A stretch of 64,000 nt of DNA. Source: JANWXD01 sp035575135. Its GTDB lineage: Bacteria > Acidobacteriota > Terriglobia > Bryobacterales > Bryobacteraceae. Both the position numbers and the translations under genes were made by a program. The stretch spans positions 1 to 64,000 of the forward strand of contig DATLYE010000091.1 of the NCBI GenBank assembly GCA_035575135.1, written 5' to 3'. The number at the start of each line of letters is the position of its first letter. Position 1 is the stretch's first letter. Below the pieces are notes generated by a model. It searched no databases and had not been told where the DNA came from. It saw only the letters and a program-made list of their open reading frames with translations. This document shows positions 51,774 through 62,078 of the stretch, one piece after another.

Positions 51774-54700
51774 ATGAGGGCCGACGAACCCAAGAGATAT
51801 TGGAAAAGCCTGGCGGAACGGGAGGGCGGAGCCGCGTACTCAGAGCGAGCCGCCGCCGAGTTTGACGAAACGCCGTTCGCCGCCGGTCCGTTGGGCAGTC
51901 GCCGGAGTTTCCTGCAGGCGGCAGGCTTCAGTTTTGCAGGAGCTTTGCTGGCGGGTTGCCGCCGTGCTCCCGTCGAGAAGGCTGCCCCATGGCTGGAGCA
52001 GCCCGAGGAGATCATCGCAGGCCGGTCTTACTACTACACCTCCACTTGCGGCGCCTGTCCGGCCGGATGCGGCCTCTTGGTCAAGACTCGCGACGGCCGC
52101 CCCATCAAACTGGAGGGCAACCCGGACCACCCGCTGTCGCGCGGCGGCCTGTGCGCTGTGGGACAGGCCTCGATCCTGGGCCTCTATGACAGCCTTCGCC
52201 CGAAGCAGCCGCTCCTGCGGGGCAGGGCGGTCTCCTGGCAGGAGGCGGACCGCGAGGTTCTCAAGGCGCTGGCCGAGGCGCGCCGCAGCGGCGGTGCGGT
52301 GCGGTACCTCAGTGGGACCCTCACCAGCCCTTCGCGCCTTCGTATGATCCGCCAGCTCCTGTCCGGCCTTCCCGATGGCCGGCACGTCATCTACGACACG
52401 TTGCCCGCGGCCGCCGTGCTGGATGCTCATGAGCGCACTCATGGCGTGCGCGCGCTCCCTCATTATCGTTTCGACCGCGCAAACGTCGTCGCTAGCTTCG
52501 ATGCCGACTTTCTGGGGACGTGGTTGTCGCCGGTAGAATTCACCGCCGGCTACAGCCGGCTGCGCAGGCCCTTTGAGCAGAGCCCGCAGATGTCCTATCA
52601 CGTCCAGTTCGAGGCACGCCTGTCTCTGACCGGAAGCAAAGCCGACCGCCGCATCCGGATCGCTCCCGAGGAATTGCCCTGGTACTTGGCGCAACTCTGC
52701 GCGCGGCTGGAGGTCAAAGCGCAGCGCTCTTCCGGGGCCAGGCTCGAGTCTTTGCCGATACTCGACGACGTCGCGGAACGGCTCTGGCAGGCTCGCGGCC
52801 GGAGCCTGGTGGTTTGCGGCGCCGAACACTTGGACGCCCAGCTGCTTGCCAACTACGCCAACGAATTGCTTGGTAATTACGGGACAACATTGGATCTCCG
52901 CCGCCCCTCCCTACAGCGCCAGGCTCGTCCCGGCGACTTCGCAGAACTACTGGAAGAGATTGCGACCGGCCGGATTGCGGTGCTGTTCCTGGACGGAGTC
53001 AACCCCGTCTATGATCTGCCCGATGGCGAGCAACTGGCTCGCCGGCTGCGCAAACTCCCCCTCGTTGTCTCCCTCGCTGAGCGTCTCGACGAATCCGCCG
53101 AAGCAGCCGCAGTGGTTTGTCCGGATCAGCACTATCTGGAATGCTGGGGCGACGCCGAGCCCGTCCGCGGCCTTTTCGGAGTACAGCAACCGTTAATTCC
53201 GCCTTTGCGCGGGCGTGCCGCCCTCGAAAGCCTGGCGATCTGGGCGGGCGCACCGAAATCCGCCGCCGACATCGTACGCGAAACCTGGGAGCGCGAGATC
53301 TTTCCCCGCTGCAAAGCCAAGGAGGAGTCTTTCGAACGTTTCTGGGAACGAGTGTTGCATGAAGGATGGGTGGAGGCGGAGATCGAGCACCCCGGTCCTG
53401 CCTTCAATCCCGCGCCCGCGCAAGCCTCCCTGCACCGTGTGACAAGACCCGCTGTCGCCGGCCTGACTCTCGTCGCCTACCCCAAGATCGCCTTGCTGGA
53501 CGGACGCCATGCGTACAACCCGTGGCTCCAGGAGTTGCCGGACCCCATCACGAAGGCCACGTGGGACAACTATGCCTGTCTGGCGCCGGCCACCGCGCGC
53601 AAGCTGGGCCTCACGGACGGGGACATGGTGCGGCTCGAAGCCGGCCCGGAACGCGCGGTCGAGCTGCCGGTGCTCGTGCAACCCGGGCAGCACGACAACG
53701 TCGTCGCGGTCGCTCTGGGCTACGGCGGGCATCTTACGCGCCGGTTTGCGAACCTGGGCCCACGCTGGCTCGGCTGGCGGCCCTCCGTAAACGCCGGCGG
53801 CTATGTGGGAGAGAACATTGCGCCCCTGCTCGAGCGCGACGGCGGTACGGTGCGTTGGACCCGCAGCGGCGTCCGCCTTGTGCCCACCGGCAAGCGGCTC
53901 GCGCTTGCCGTGACCCAGGATCATCACACGTTGACGGTCCCTCCACGGCTGGCAGCCGCCGACCTAGGCAGGCGCCCAATTATCGAAGAGACCACACTCG
54001 AGGCGTTCCAGAAGGATCCGCGCGCCGGAGCCCAAGGGCACCCGCCCCCCGCGGAAGACCTCTGGCCCCGGGATCACACGTTTCCGGGCCACCGCTGGAT
54101 GATGTTCGTGGATTTGACTGCCTGCACGGGTTGCTCCGCTTGTGTGATCGCCTGCCAGGTGGAGAACAACGTCCCGGTCGTGGGCAAGGATGAGGTGCGG
54201 CGTAAACGCGAAATGCACTGGATCCGAATTGACCGGTACTACTCAGGCCCTCTCGGCGACGTAGACGTGGCTTTCCAGCCCATGATGTGCCAGCACTGCG
54301 AACATGCGCCTTGTGAAACCGTATGCCCCGTGCTGGCCACGGTCCACAGCAGCGAAGGGCTCAACCAGCAGGTCTACAATCGCTGCATCGGCACGCGGTA
54401 TTGCGAAAACAACTGCCCCTACAAAGTGCGGCGCTTCAACTGGTTTGATTACGCTCGCGACGACCGTTTGGCAAACACGGTGCTGAACCCCGACGTCACC
54501 GTGCGTTCGCGGGGCGTCATGGAGAAGTGCACGTTCTGCGTGCAGCGGATTCAGGAAGCCCGTCTGGAAGCCAGACGCCGGGGCGAGCCTTTGCGGGACG
54601 GCGAGGTGCAGACGGCGTGCCAGCAATCGTGCCCTGCTCAGGCGATCGTCTTCGGCGACGCCAACGATCCAGCGAGTAAAGTCTCGCAGCTGCTCAAGAG

Positions 54701-54809
54701 CGGGCGCGCTTACCGCGTGCTTGAAGAAATCAACGTCAGGCCGTCGGTAACCTATCTCCGGCTGGTGCGCAATCGGCGGGAGGCGGAAGAGGAGGAGCGC
54801 CATGGCTGA
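51774..54809 (+). CDS. actB: Alternative complex III iron-sulfur subunit ActB (fused form)
   Basis: A 1011-residue protein of two halves. The first (about 1-720) is a molybdopterin-enzyme-like domain with one Fe-S motif (CGACPAGC), which in known ACIII structures carries no molybdenum. The second (about 760-1000) is a ferredoxin-like domain with four cluster motifs, including CTGCSACVIACQVENNVP and CENNCPYKVRRFNW. The N-terminus has a twin-arginine-like RRSFLQAAGFSFAGALLAGC with a lipobox Cys at 62, so it may be exported folded and lipidated. ATG 51774 follows an AGGGAAGG site. Confidence 0.93.
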   Translation: MRADEPKRYWKSLAEREGGAAYSERAAAEFDETPFAAGPLGSRRSFLQAAGFSFAGALLAGCRRAPVEKAAPWLEQPEEIIAGRSYYYTSTCGACPAGCGLLVKTRDGRPIKLEGNPDHPLSRGGLCAVGQASILGLYDSLRPKQPLLRGRAVSWQEADREVLKALAEARRSGGAVRYLSGTLTSPSRLRMIRQLLSGLPDGRHVIYDTLPAAAVLDAHERTHGVRALPHYRFDRANVVASFDADFLGTWLSPVEFTAGYSRLRRPFEQSPQMSYHVQFEARLSLTGSKADRRIRIAPEELPWYLAQLCARLEVKAQRSSGARLESLPILDDVAERLWQARGRSLVVCGAEHLDAQLLANYANELLGNYGTTLDLRRPSLQRQARPGDFAELLEEIATGRIAVLFLDGVNPVYDLPDGEQLARRLRKLPLVVSLAERLDESAEAAAVVCPDQHYLECWGDAEPVRGLFGVQQPLIPPLRGRAALESLAIWAGAPKSAADIVRETWEREIFPRCKAKEESFERFWERVLHEGWVEAEIEHPGPAFNPAPAQASLHRVTRPAVAGLTLVAYPKIALLDGRHAYNPWLQELPDPITKATWDNYACLAPATARKLGLTDGDMVRLEAGPERAVELPVLVQPGQHDNVVAVALGYGGHLTRRFANLGPRWLGWRPSVNAGGYVGENIAPLLERDGGTVRWTRSGVRLVPTGKRLALAVTQDHHTLTVPPRLAAADLGRRPIIEETTLEAFQKDPRAGAQGHPPPAEDLWPRDHTFPGHRWMMFVDLTACTGCSACVIACQVENNVPVVGKDEVRRKREMHWIRIDRYYSGPLGDVDVAFQPMMCQHCEHAPCETVCPVLATVHSSEGLNQQVYNRCIGTRYCENNCPYKVRRFNWFDYARDDRLANTVLNPDVTVRSRGVMEKCTFCVQRIQEARLEARRRGEPLRDGEVQTACQQSCPAQAIVFGDANDPASKVSQLLKSGRAYRVLEEINVRPSVTYLRLVRNRREAEEEERHG

Positions 54810-56211
54810 ACTGGCTCTGCTTGCGCCTGAGCCTCTCATTGCCGGTGGCAAGCGCCCCGGTCAAGTGACGTCGGAGATCCTGGCCACCACCGAACGCCGC
54901 GCTTCGCCGTTGTGGTGGGCGGGCTTCCTCGTCGCCTTCGGCGCGCTGGCTGCAGGCATCGCCTCGGTGGCGTACCTGTTCTCGACCGGTGTCGGCACTT
55001 GGGGACTGAATAATACGGTGGGCTGGGCTTTCGACATCACCAATTTCGTGTTCTGGATCGGCATCGGTCACGCCGGCACACTGATCTCGGCAATACTGTA
55101 CCTGTTCCGCCAACGCTGGCGCACTTCCGTGAACCGCTCCGCCGAAGCGATGACGATCTTTGCGGTCATTTGTGCCGGTATTTTTCCCGTGATCCACCTC
55201 GGCCGGCCCTGGCTCGCTTACTGGATTTTTCCTTATCCCAACACTCGCGGTCCTCTGTGGATCAATTTCCGCTCGCCGCTTGCCTGGGATGCTTTTGCCA
55301 TTACGACCTACTTCCTGATCTCGCTGACCTTCTGGTACCTGGGGATGATCCCGGACTTGGCCACCTTGCGCGACCACACTCCCTCCCGGTTCCGCCGCAG
55401 ACTCTACGCGTTTTTCAGTCTGGGCTGGGATGGCTCCTTCCGCACCTGGCTCCGCTATGAGACGGTCTACATGCTGCTGGCGGGTTTGGCCACTCCTCTG
55501 GTGGTCTCCGTGCACACGATCGTGAGCTGGGACTTCGCCACCTCGGTCATCCCCGGCTGGCACACCACCATCTTTCCGCCTTATTTTGTGGCGGGTGCGA
55601 TCTTTTCGGGCATGGCAATGGTGCTGACGCTCGTAATCGTAGCTCGCAAGGTGATGCGGCTCGAGGACTACATCACACCGCGGCACATCGACGCAATGTG
55701 CAAGTTCCTGCTCCTGACGAGCGGAATTGTCGGACTGGCTTATGCCACGGAGTTCCTAACGGCCTTTTACTCCGAGAACCGCTACGAGCAATTCGTATTT
55801 CTGAATCGGGCACTGGGACCTTATGCGTGGGGGTACTGGATCATGGTGGTGGCGAACGTGCTGATTCCACAGTTGTTGTGGTTCCGCCGCCTGAGGCGCA
55901 GCACGGCTGCGGTCTTCGCAATCTCGATTCTGATCAACGTAGGGATGTGGTTCGAACGATTCATCATCATTGTGACTTCTTTGCACCGCGACTATCTCCC
56001 CGCAAATTGGACGATGTACCGGCCCACGCTGATCGAAGTGGGCACCCTCGTGGGGAGCTTTGGGCTATTCTTCACGTGCTTTCTGTTGTTTTGCCGGTTC
56101 CTGCCGGTGATTTCCATGAGTGAAGTCAAGGGCGCCATTCAGTTCGGCCGGTCCCGGCCCGGAACCCCTGCCCCGGAGGAGTCGCCACTGCCTGCGGAGG
56201 TGCACCCGTGA
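54802..56211 (+). CDS. actC: Alternative complex III membrane subunit ActC (NrfD-like)
   Basis: A 469-residue NrfD/PsrC-type protein with about ten membrane helices. It has the FWIGIGHAGTLISAILYLFR segment and HLGRPWLAYWIFPYPNTRG, which in ACIII form the quinol site and proton path, and VSVHTIVSWDFATSVIPGWH. It starts inside the actB end (8-base overlap). Confidence 0.94.
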   Translation: MAELALLAPEPLIAGGKRPGQVTSEILATTERRASPLWWAGFLVAFGALAAGIASVAYLFSTGVGTWGLNNTVGWAFDITNFVFWIGIGHAGTLISAILYLFRQRWRTSVNRSAEAMTIFAVICAGIFPVIHLGRPWLAYWIFPYPNTRGPLWINFRSPLAWDAFAITTYFLISLTFWYLGMIPDLATLRDHTPSRFRRRLYAFFSLGWDGSFRTWLRYETVYMLLAGLATPLVVSVHTIVSWDFATSVIPGWHTTIFPPYFVAGAIFSGMAMVLTLVIVARKVMRLEDYITPRHIDAMCKFLLLTSGIVGLAYATEFLTAFYSENRYEQFVFLNRALGPYAWGYWIMVVANVLIPQLLWFRRLRRSTAAVFAISILINVGMWFERFIIIVTSLHRDYLPANWTMYRPTLIEVGTLVGSFGLFFTCFLLFCRFLPVISMSEVKGAIQFGRSRPGTPAPEESPLPAEVHP

Positions 56212-56735
56212 CGCGCAGGTTACTCATCGGTCTGTACGAAACCGAGGACGACATTTTGGCAGCCGCGGAAGCGGCGCGCCTGCGAGGGATGAAAGTGGTG
56301 GACGTCTACTCGCCTTACTTCGTCCATGGCCTGGACCGGGCGATGGGTCTCCCTCCCTCGAAGTTGCCTTGGGTATGTTTCGCGTTGGGCGTCTCGGGGG
56401 CCGCCTTCAAGGTGTGGTTCGAATACTGGACCACGGCCTCCAACTGGCCCGTCAACGTCGGCGGCAAGCCGTGGAATTCCTTGCCGGCCTTTGTGCCAAT
56501 CACCTTCGAAGTGATGGTGCTGTTTGCCGGTCTCAGCACGGTGTTGGCATTCTTCTTGGTGAGCCGGCTGTGGCCCGGGCGGGGGGCGGTCCCCCTTGCG
56601 CCTCGAACGACCGACGACCGCTTCGGCCTGGTCATCGAGGAGACGGCTTACTTTGACGCCCCCGCCGTGCGCCGCTTCTTCGAGGAATCGCGGGCCGTGG
56701 AGATCTGTGAGCGCATGATGGAGGAGGCGGCATGA
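56208..56735 (+). CDS. actD: Alternative complex III subunit ActD
   Basis: A 175-residue DUF3341 protein with two central membrane helices (about 60-80 and 100-120), an N-terminal soluble region with GLYETEDDILAAAEAARLRG and a conserved NWPVNVGGKPWNSLPAFVPI loop. The C-terminus has FGLVIEETAYFDAPAVRRFF. It is a membrane subunit of ACIII. GTG 56208 overlaps the actC stop. Confidence 0.93.
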   Translation: MTRRLLIGLYETEDDILAAAEAARLRGMKVVDVYSPYFVHGLDRAMGLPPSKLPWVCFALGVSGAAFKVWFEYWTTASNWPVNVGGKPWNSLPAFVPITFEVMVLFAGLSTVLAFFLVSRLWPGRGAVPLAPRTTDDRFGLVIEETAYFDAPAVRRFFEESRAVEICERMMEEAA

Positions 56736-57337
56736 CACGCCTGAACGTCTTTCTCCTGGCAGTGTTCTTGTTCCTGGCGGGCGCCAACTGGCTGGTCGAG
56801 CCGGACCCGGCACGTCCCAACTACGAGTACCTGCCCGAGATGGTGCGGTCGCCGGCTTACGAGTCCTTTTCCCTCAACGAACACTTCCCGGACGGCATCA
56901 CCCTCCAGCCTCCCGTGCCGGGCACGCTCCCGCGGGGCTTGACACACCTTCCCTATGCGGGAACCGCCGGAGAAGCGGTCCGCGCCGGCCGGGAATTGAC
57001 AAATCCCCTCTCGCTGAAAGACCCGCGAGTTCTCGAGCGCGGAGCCTTCCTCTACAGCACGTATTGCATGCCGTGCCACGGAGCAGGCGGTGCAGGAGAC
57101 GGACCGGTTGCCCTGAGGGGCTATCCGGCTCCCCCCAATCTCCTCACGGGAAAAGCAACACAATATCCGGACGGCCAGCTCTTTCACATCGTGAGTTACG
57201 GGCAGAAAAACATGCCCGGATACGCCGCACAGCTGACGCAGGCGGATCGCTGGAAAGTCATCCTGTACGTCCGCGCCCTCCAGCAGGAGGCGGCTCAAAA
57301 AGCCGTCACAGCCGCCGTGGAGTTGAAAAAGCCATGA
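56732..57337 (+). CDS. actE: Alternative complex III monoheme cytochrome ActE
   Basis: A 201-residue cytochrome c with an N-terminal signal or anchor helix, the segment MVRSPAYESFSLNEHFPDG, one heme site (YCMPCHGAGGAGDGPVALRG) and a Met-type axial region in YGQKNMPGYAAQL. ActE gives electrons to the soluble carrier or oxidase. It overlaps actD and actF by 4 bases each. Confidence 0.94.
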   Translation: MTRLNVFLLAVFLFLAGANWLVEPDPARPNYEYLPEMVRSPAYESFSLNEHFPDGITLQPPVPGTLPRGLTHLPYAGTAGEAVRAGRELTNPLSLKDPRVLERGAFLYSTYCMPCHGAGGAGDGPVALRGYPAPPNLLTGKATQYPDGQLFHIVSYGQKNMPGYAAQLTQADRWKVILYVRALQQEAAQKAVTAAVELKKP

Positions 57338-58497
57338 CCCCCTCGGCCTCCGTCTTCCACCCTTCACCGGCTCTTGTACGCCTCTTCCAAGCCTTCGTTG
57401 TGGCGGGTGCGTTCGCTTTGGGTGCCGGAAGCTTTCTCGCCCCGGAACGTGTCTGGGTGGGAGCCCTGCTCGCCGCGTACCTTCTGATCGGCCTGGCCTT
57501 GGCCGGCGCCGTCTTCGTAGCGACACACTACGCTTCCGGAGCCGCCTGGAGCGTGGCGTTCCGGCGCGTTCCCGAGGCGATGGCGGCAGTCCTCCCGGCG
57601 GCCGCCGTGCTACTGATCCTGTTGCTGGCTACCCAGGGCTGGCTCTATCCCTGGACGCATCAAACCCGCGCCGGACACGGGTTCAAACACTGGTGGCTCA
57701 GCCGTCCCTTCTTTCTGGGTCGAGCCTTGGTGTTTGTCGTAGTCTGGACGGCGTTCGTCCGGGAGATCGTTCGTGTGTCGCGCCGCCAGGATCAAGAAGG
57801 TGGCATCGCACTCCGCCGGCAGAATACGCGATTGTCAGTGGCCTTCCTGGTCGTGTTTGGAGCGAGCTTTTGGTTGGCCAGTTACGACTGGGTGATGTCG
57901 CTTGAGCCGGAATGGTACAGTACGGTTTTCGGTATTTATAATTTCGCCGGATTGTTTTCAGGAGGACTCGCTGCCGTTATCATGCTCGTCATCTGGCTTC
58001 AGAGCGCCGGCCCGCTCCGGGGTGTGGTCAACGAGGAACATTACCACGATCTCGGCAAGCTTCTGTTTGGCTTTACAACCTTCTGGATGTATATCTGGTT
58101 CTGCCAGTATATGCTCATCTGGTATGCTAACATCCCGGAAGAAACGGCTTACTTCATCCGCCGCCAGCGCCTTTACTGGCAACCGCTGTTCCTGCTGAAC
58201 GTGATTCTGAATTGGGTGGTTCCCTTCTTTATCCTGCTGCTCCGTCCGGCCAAACGCAACCCGCGGGCCCTGGCGAAAGCCGCAGCCGTCGTGCTCGCGG
58301 GCCGGTGGCTGGATGTCTACCTGATGATCGTACCGCCCTTTTCTGGTGCCGTCCCTTGGTTCGGCGTGTGGGAGCTCGCACTCACCCTGGGAGTCATCGG
58401 ATTGTTTCTCTTGCTGTTCCTCCGCGCCTTCCGCCAAGCCTCCCCGGTTCCCTGGCGGGATCCGGGCCTCGCGGAAAGCCTCCATTACCACACCTGA
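57334..58497 (+). CDS. actF: Alternative complex III membrane subunit ActF
   Basis: A 387-residue membrane protein related to ActC, with about ten helices, YDWVMSLEPEWYSTVFGIYN, then LGKLLFGFTTFWMYIWFCQY and MLIWYANIPEETAYF, all typical of ActF. The frame is open upstream. ATG 57334 overlaps the actE stop (ATGA). It is the last gene of the unit. No actG and no cytochrome oxidase genes follow, and a terminator hairpin lies 30 bases downstream. Confidence 0.94.
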   Translation: MTPSASVFHPSPALVRLFQAFVVAGAFALGAGSFLAPERVWVGALLAAYLLIGLALAGAVFVATHYASGAAWSVAFRRVPEAMAAVLPAAAVLLILLLATQGWLYPWTHQTRAGHGFKHWWLSRPFFLGRALVFVVVWTAFVREIVRVSRRQDQEGGIALRRQNTRLSVAFLVVFGASFWLASYDWVMSLEPEWYSTVFGIYNFAGLFSGGLAAVIMLVIWLQSAGPLRGVVNEEHYHDLGKLLFGFTTFWMYIWFCQYMLIWYANIPEETAYFIRRQRLYWQPLFLLNVILNWVVPFFILLLRPAKRNPRALAKAAAVVLAGRWLDVYLMIVPPFSGAVPWFGVWELALTLGVIGLFLLLFLRAFRQASPVPWRDPGLAESLHYHT

Positions 58498-58527
58498 GCG
58501 CCCGCGGGGTTGAACCGCCAAAAAGAC

Positions 58528-58566
58528 AGCCGCCAAAAGCTGGTCTCTTCGAGGAGGGCGGCTTTT
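58528..58566 (+). terminator. Probable terminator of the nar-act unit
   Basis: AGCCGCC (58528-58534) pairs with GGCGGCT (58557-58563) around a 22-base loop and is followed by TTTT. The reverse strand has a less clear T run, so it mainly serves the rightward unit. It touches the end of the convergent rpoD gene. Confidence 0.6.
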
Positions 58567-58567
58567 C

Positions 58568-60241
<1,674 letters not shown>

Positions 60242-60275
60242 GACCAACCCCTTCCGCCAGAGAAGACGGCTTCGA

Positions 60276-62045
60276 TTATTGTACAACGCTGGCGCCGGGC
60301 TCCGGCCGGCGCTCTGCTTTCTCCAGGCGGCGGAGCTCTTCCGTCAGCCGTAGTGCTTCCGCCAGGTCGCCTGCCCGCTCCGCCTCGCGGACCCGGGCCC
60401 GCAACGTGGCCCGCTCGGCCGCCCGCTCTTCGGCCATGAGGCGCTCCAGGCAGGCGCGCGCCTGCTCGAGCGAATACGCCTCCTCACCGACCTCATCGGC
60501 GAAAATCACCGAGGCGAGCAACTCTCGTTCCCGTTCCTCCAGCCGTCCCTCGAGGGCTGCAAACGAGAAGCGGTCCTCCTCGCCGCAGAGCGCAAACAGG
60601 GCGCGAAAGATCGGGGCCGTGACGAATCGCTCCACCAGGGCCATGGATCGCAGCCGCGGCACGATCTCCTTCCGGACTTCCGCGCTCGAAAGGAGCGCGT
60701 TCAGTAGCATCTTTTCGACAGCCCGCACCGGCTCCGCTGCGCCCTGCATCGCCCGTTCGCTGCGCTGGATCGCCGCTTTACGGAAGTGTTCGACCAGCAG
60801 GCCTGTCTCCACCCCGAGATGCGCGGCGATCTCCGATGCGATGGCCGCGCGCTCCAGCCGGTCCGGGACGCGCTGCACCGCAGGCAGCAGGAAGCGCAGA
60901 GCCCCGGCCCGCCCCTCCGGAGTACGGACATCGTAGCGCGCTCGGGCGCGGTCGGCAAGCCAGTAGAAATACCCGGGCGCCCTCGCCAGCCGCTCCCTGT
61001 AGGCTTGCGGACCCGCCCGCCGCACAAACTCGTCCGGATCCAGATCCCCTTCCAGATCCAGAACGCGCACCCGCATGCCTTCCTCGAGTAAGACCTGAAT
61101 GGAGCGCTCCGCAGCCGCCCCACCTGCCGCGTCCGGATCAAAACTCAGGATGATGTTTTCCGAGTGCCGCCGCAGCAGGCGCACCTGGGAAGCCGTCAGC
61201 GCCGTGCCGCAGGAGGCCACCGCGCCCCGCACGCCCGCCGCCTCCAGGCCGATCACGTCCATGTAGCCTTCGACCAAAATGCTACGGTCCTCCCGCCGGA
61301 TGGCGTCCTTGGCCCGGTGCAGGTTATACAGCACGTGACTCTTGCGGTAGATCGGCGTCTCGGGCGAGTTCATGTACTTGGGCTCGTCCGCTGCACTCAG
61401 TGCCCGTCCCGCAAACGCAATAATTTTGCCCGACTCGTTGTGAATGGGGAACATGAGGCGCCCCCGGAAACGATCGTAGAACCCTCCCCCTTCTCGTCTG
61501 AGCACCAGCCCGGAAGCTTCCATCTGCTCCGCGCTGAAGCCTTCGCGCTCGAATCGCCGCACCAGGTCGCTGCCGGAGCGATCCGCCAGGCCCAGACCGA
61601 ACTCCGCCGCCGTTTCCGCACCAATGCCCCGGCCGGCCAGATAGCTCCGGGCGTCGCTGCCGGCCGGCCCTTCTAAATTCGCACGGAAGACGCGCGCGGC
61701 GATTTCATGCATCCGGTACAGCGCAGCGCGCAGCCGGGTCTCCGCGTCGGAATACTCGCGCCGCGGCATCGGGATGCCGTGCCGTTCGGCGAGCAACTTC
61801 AGCGCCTCATAAAAACTCAGACGCTCGATCTCCATCACGAAGCGGATCACGTCGCCCCCGATGCCGCACCCAAAACACTTGAAGTACTGGTGGGTCTGAT
61901 GAACGGAAAAAGAGGGCGTCCGCTCCGTGTGGAAAGGACAAAGGCCCACGTAGCGCGGGCCGCTGCCGGCACGCCTGAGCCGCACGTACTCGCCGACCAC
62001 CTTGACGATGTCTACTGAGGATTTCAGGTGTTCGACAAAGTCCAT
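60276..62045 (-). CDS. dnaG: DNA primase
   Basis: A 589-residue DnaG. The N-terminal zinc site is in YVGLCPFHTERTPSFSV and YFKCFGCGIGGDVIRF. The TOPRIM domain has LVEGYMDVIGLEAAGVRGAV and ILSFDPDAAGGAAAERSI with the metal-binding Asp residues. A helical C-terminal region follows. It makes RNA primers at the replication fork. It is 34 bases upstream of the chosen rpoD start and overlaps the longer rpoD frame. Confidence 0.97.
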   Translation of the reverse strand: MDFVEHLKSSVDIVKVVGEYVRLRRAGSGPRYVGLCPFHTERTPSFSVHQTHQYFKCFGCGIGGDVIRFVMEIERLSFYEALKLLAERHGIPMPRREYSDAETRLRAALYRMHEIAARVFRANLEGPAGSDARSYLAGRGIGAETAAEFGLGLADRSGSDLVRRFEREGFSAEQMEASGLVLRREGGGFYDRFRGRLMFPIHNESGKIIAFAGRALSAADEPKYMNSPETPIYRKSHVLYNLHRAKDAIRREDRSILVEGYMDVIGLEAAGVRGAVASCGTALTASQVRLLRRHSENIILSFDPDAAGGAAAERSIQVLLEEGMRVRVLDLEGDLDPDEFVRRAGPQAYRERLARAPGYFYWLADRARARYDVRTPEGRAGALRFLLPAVQRVPDRLERAAIASEIAAHLGVETGLLVEHFRKAAIQRSERAMQGAAEPVRAVEKMLLNALLSSAEVRKEIVPRLRSMALVERFVTAPIFRALFALCGEEDRFSFAALEGRLEERERELLASVIFADEVGEEAYSLEQARACLERLMAEERAAERATLRARVREAERAGDLAEALRLTEELRRLEKAERRPEPGASVVQ

Positions 62046-62078
62046 ACCCCGTTCCCTCGCCGATCCCGCGGCTGTCCT

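Noticed and set aside
51774..53900. Reading actB as a molybdenum oxidoreductase such as a polysulfide or formate enzyme
   Set aside because: The neighbours actA and actC-actF fit alternative complex III exactly, and in that complex the Mo-like domain has no molybdenum.
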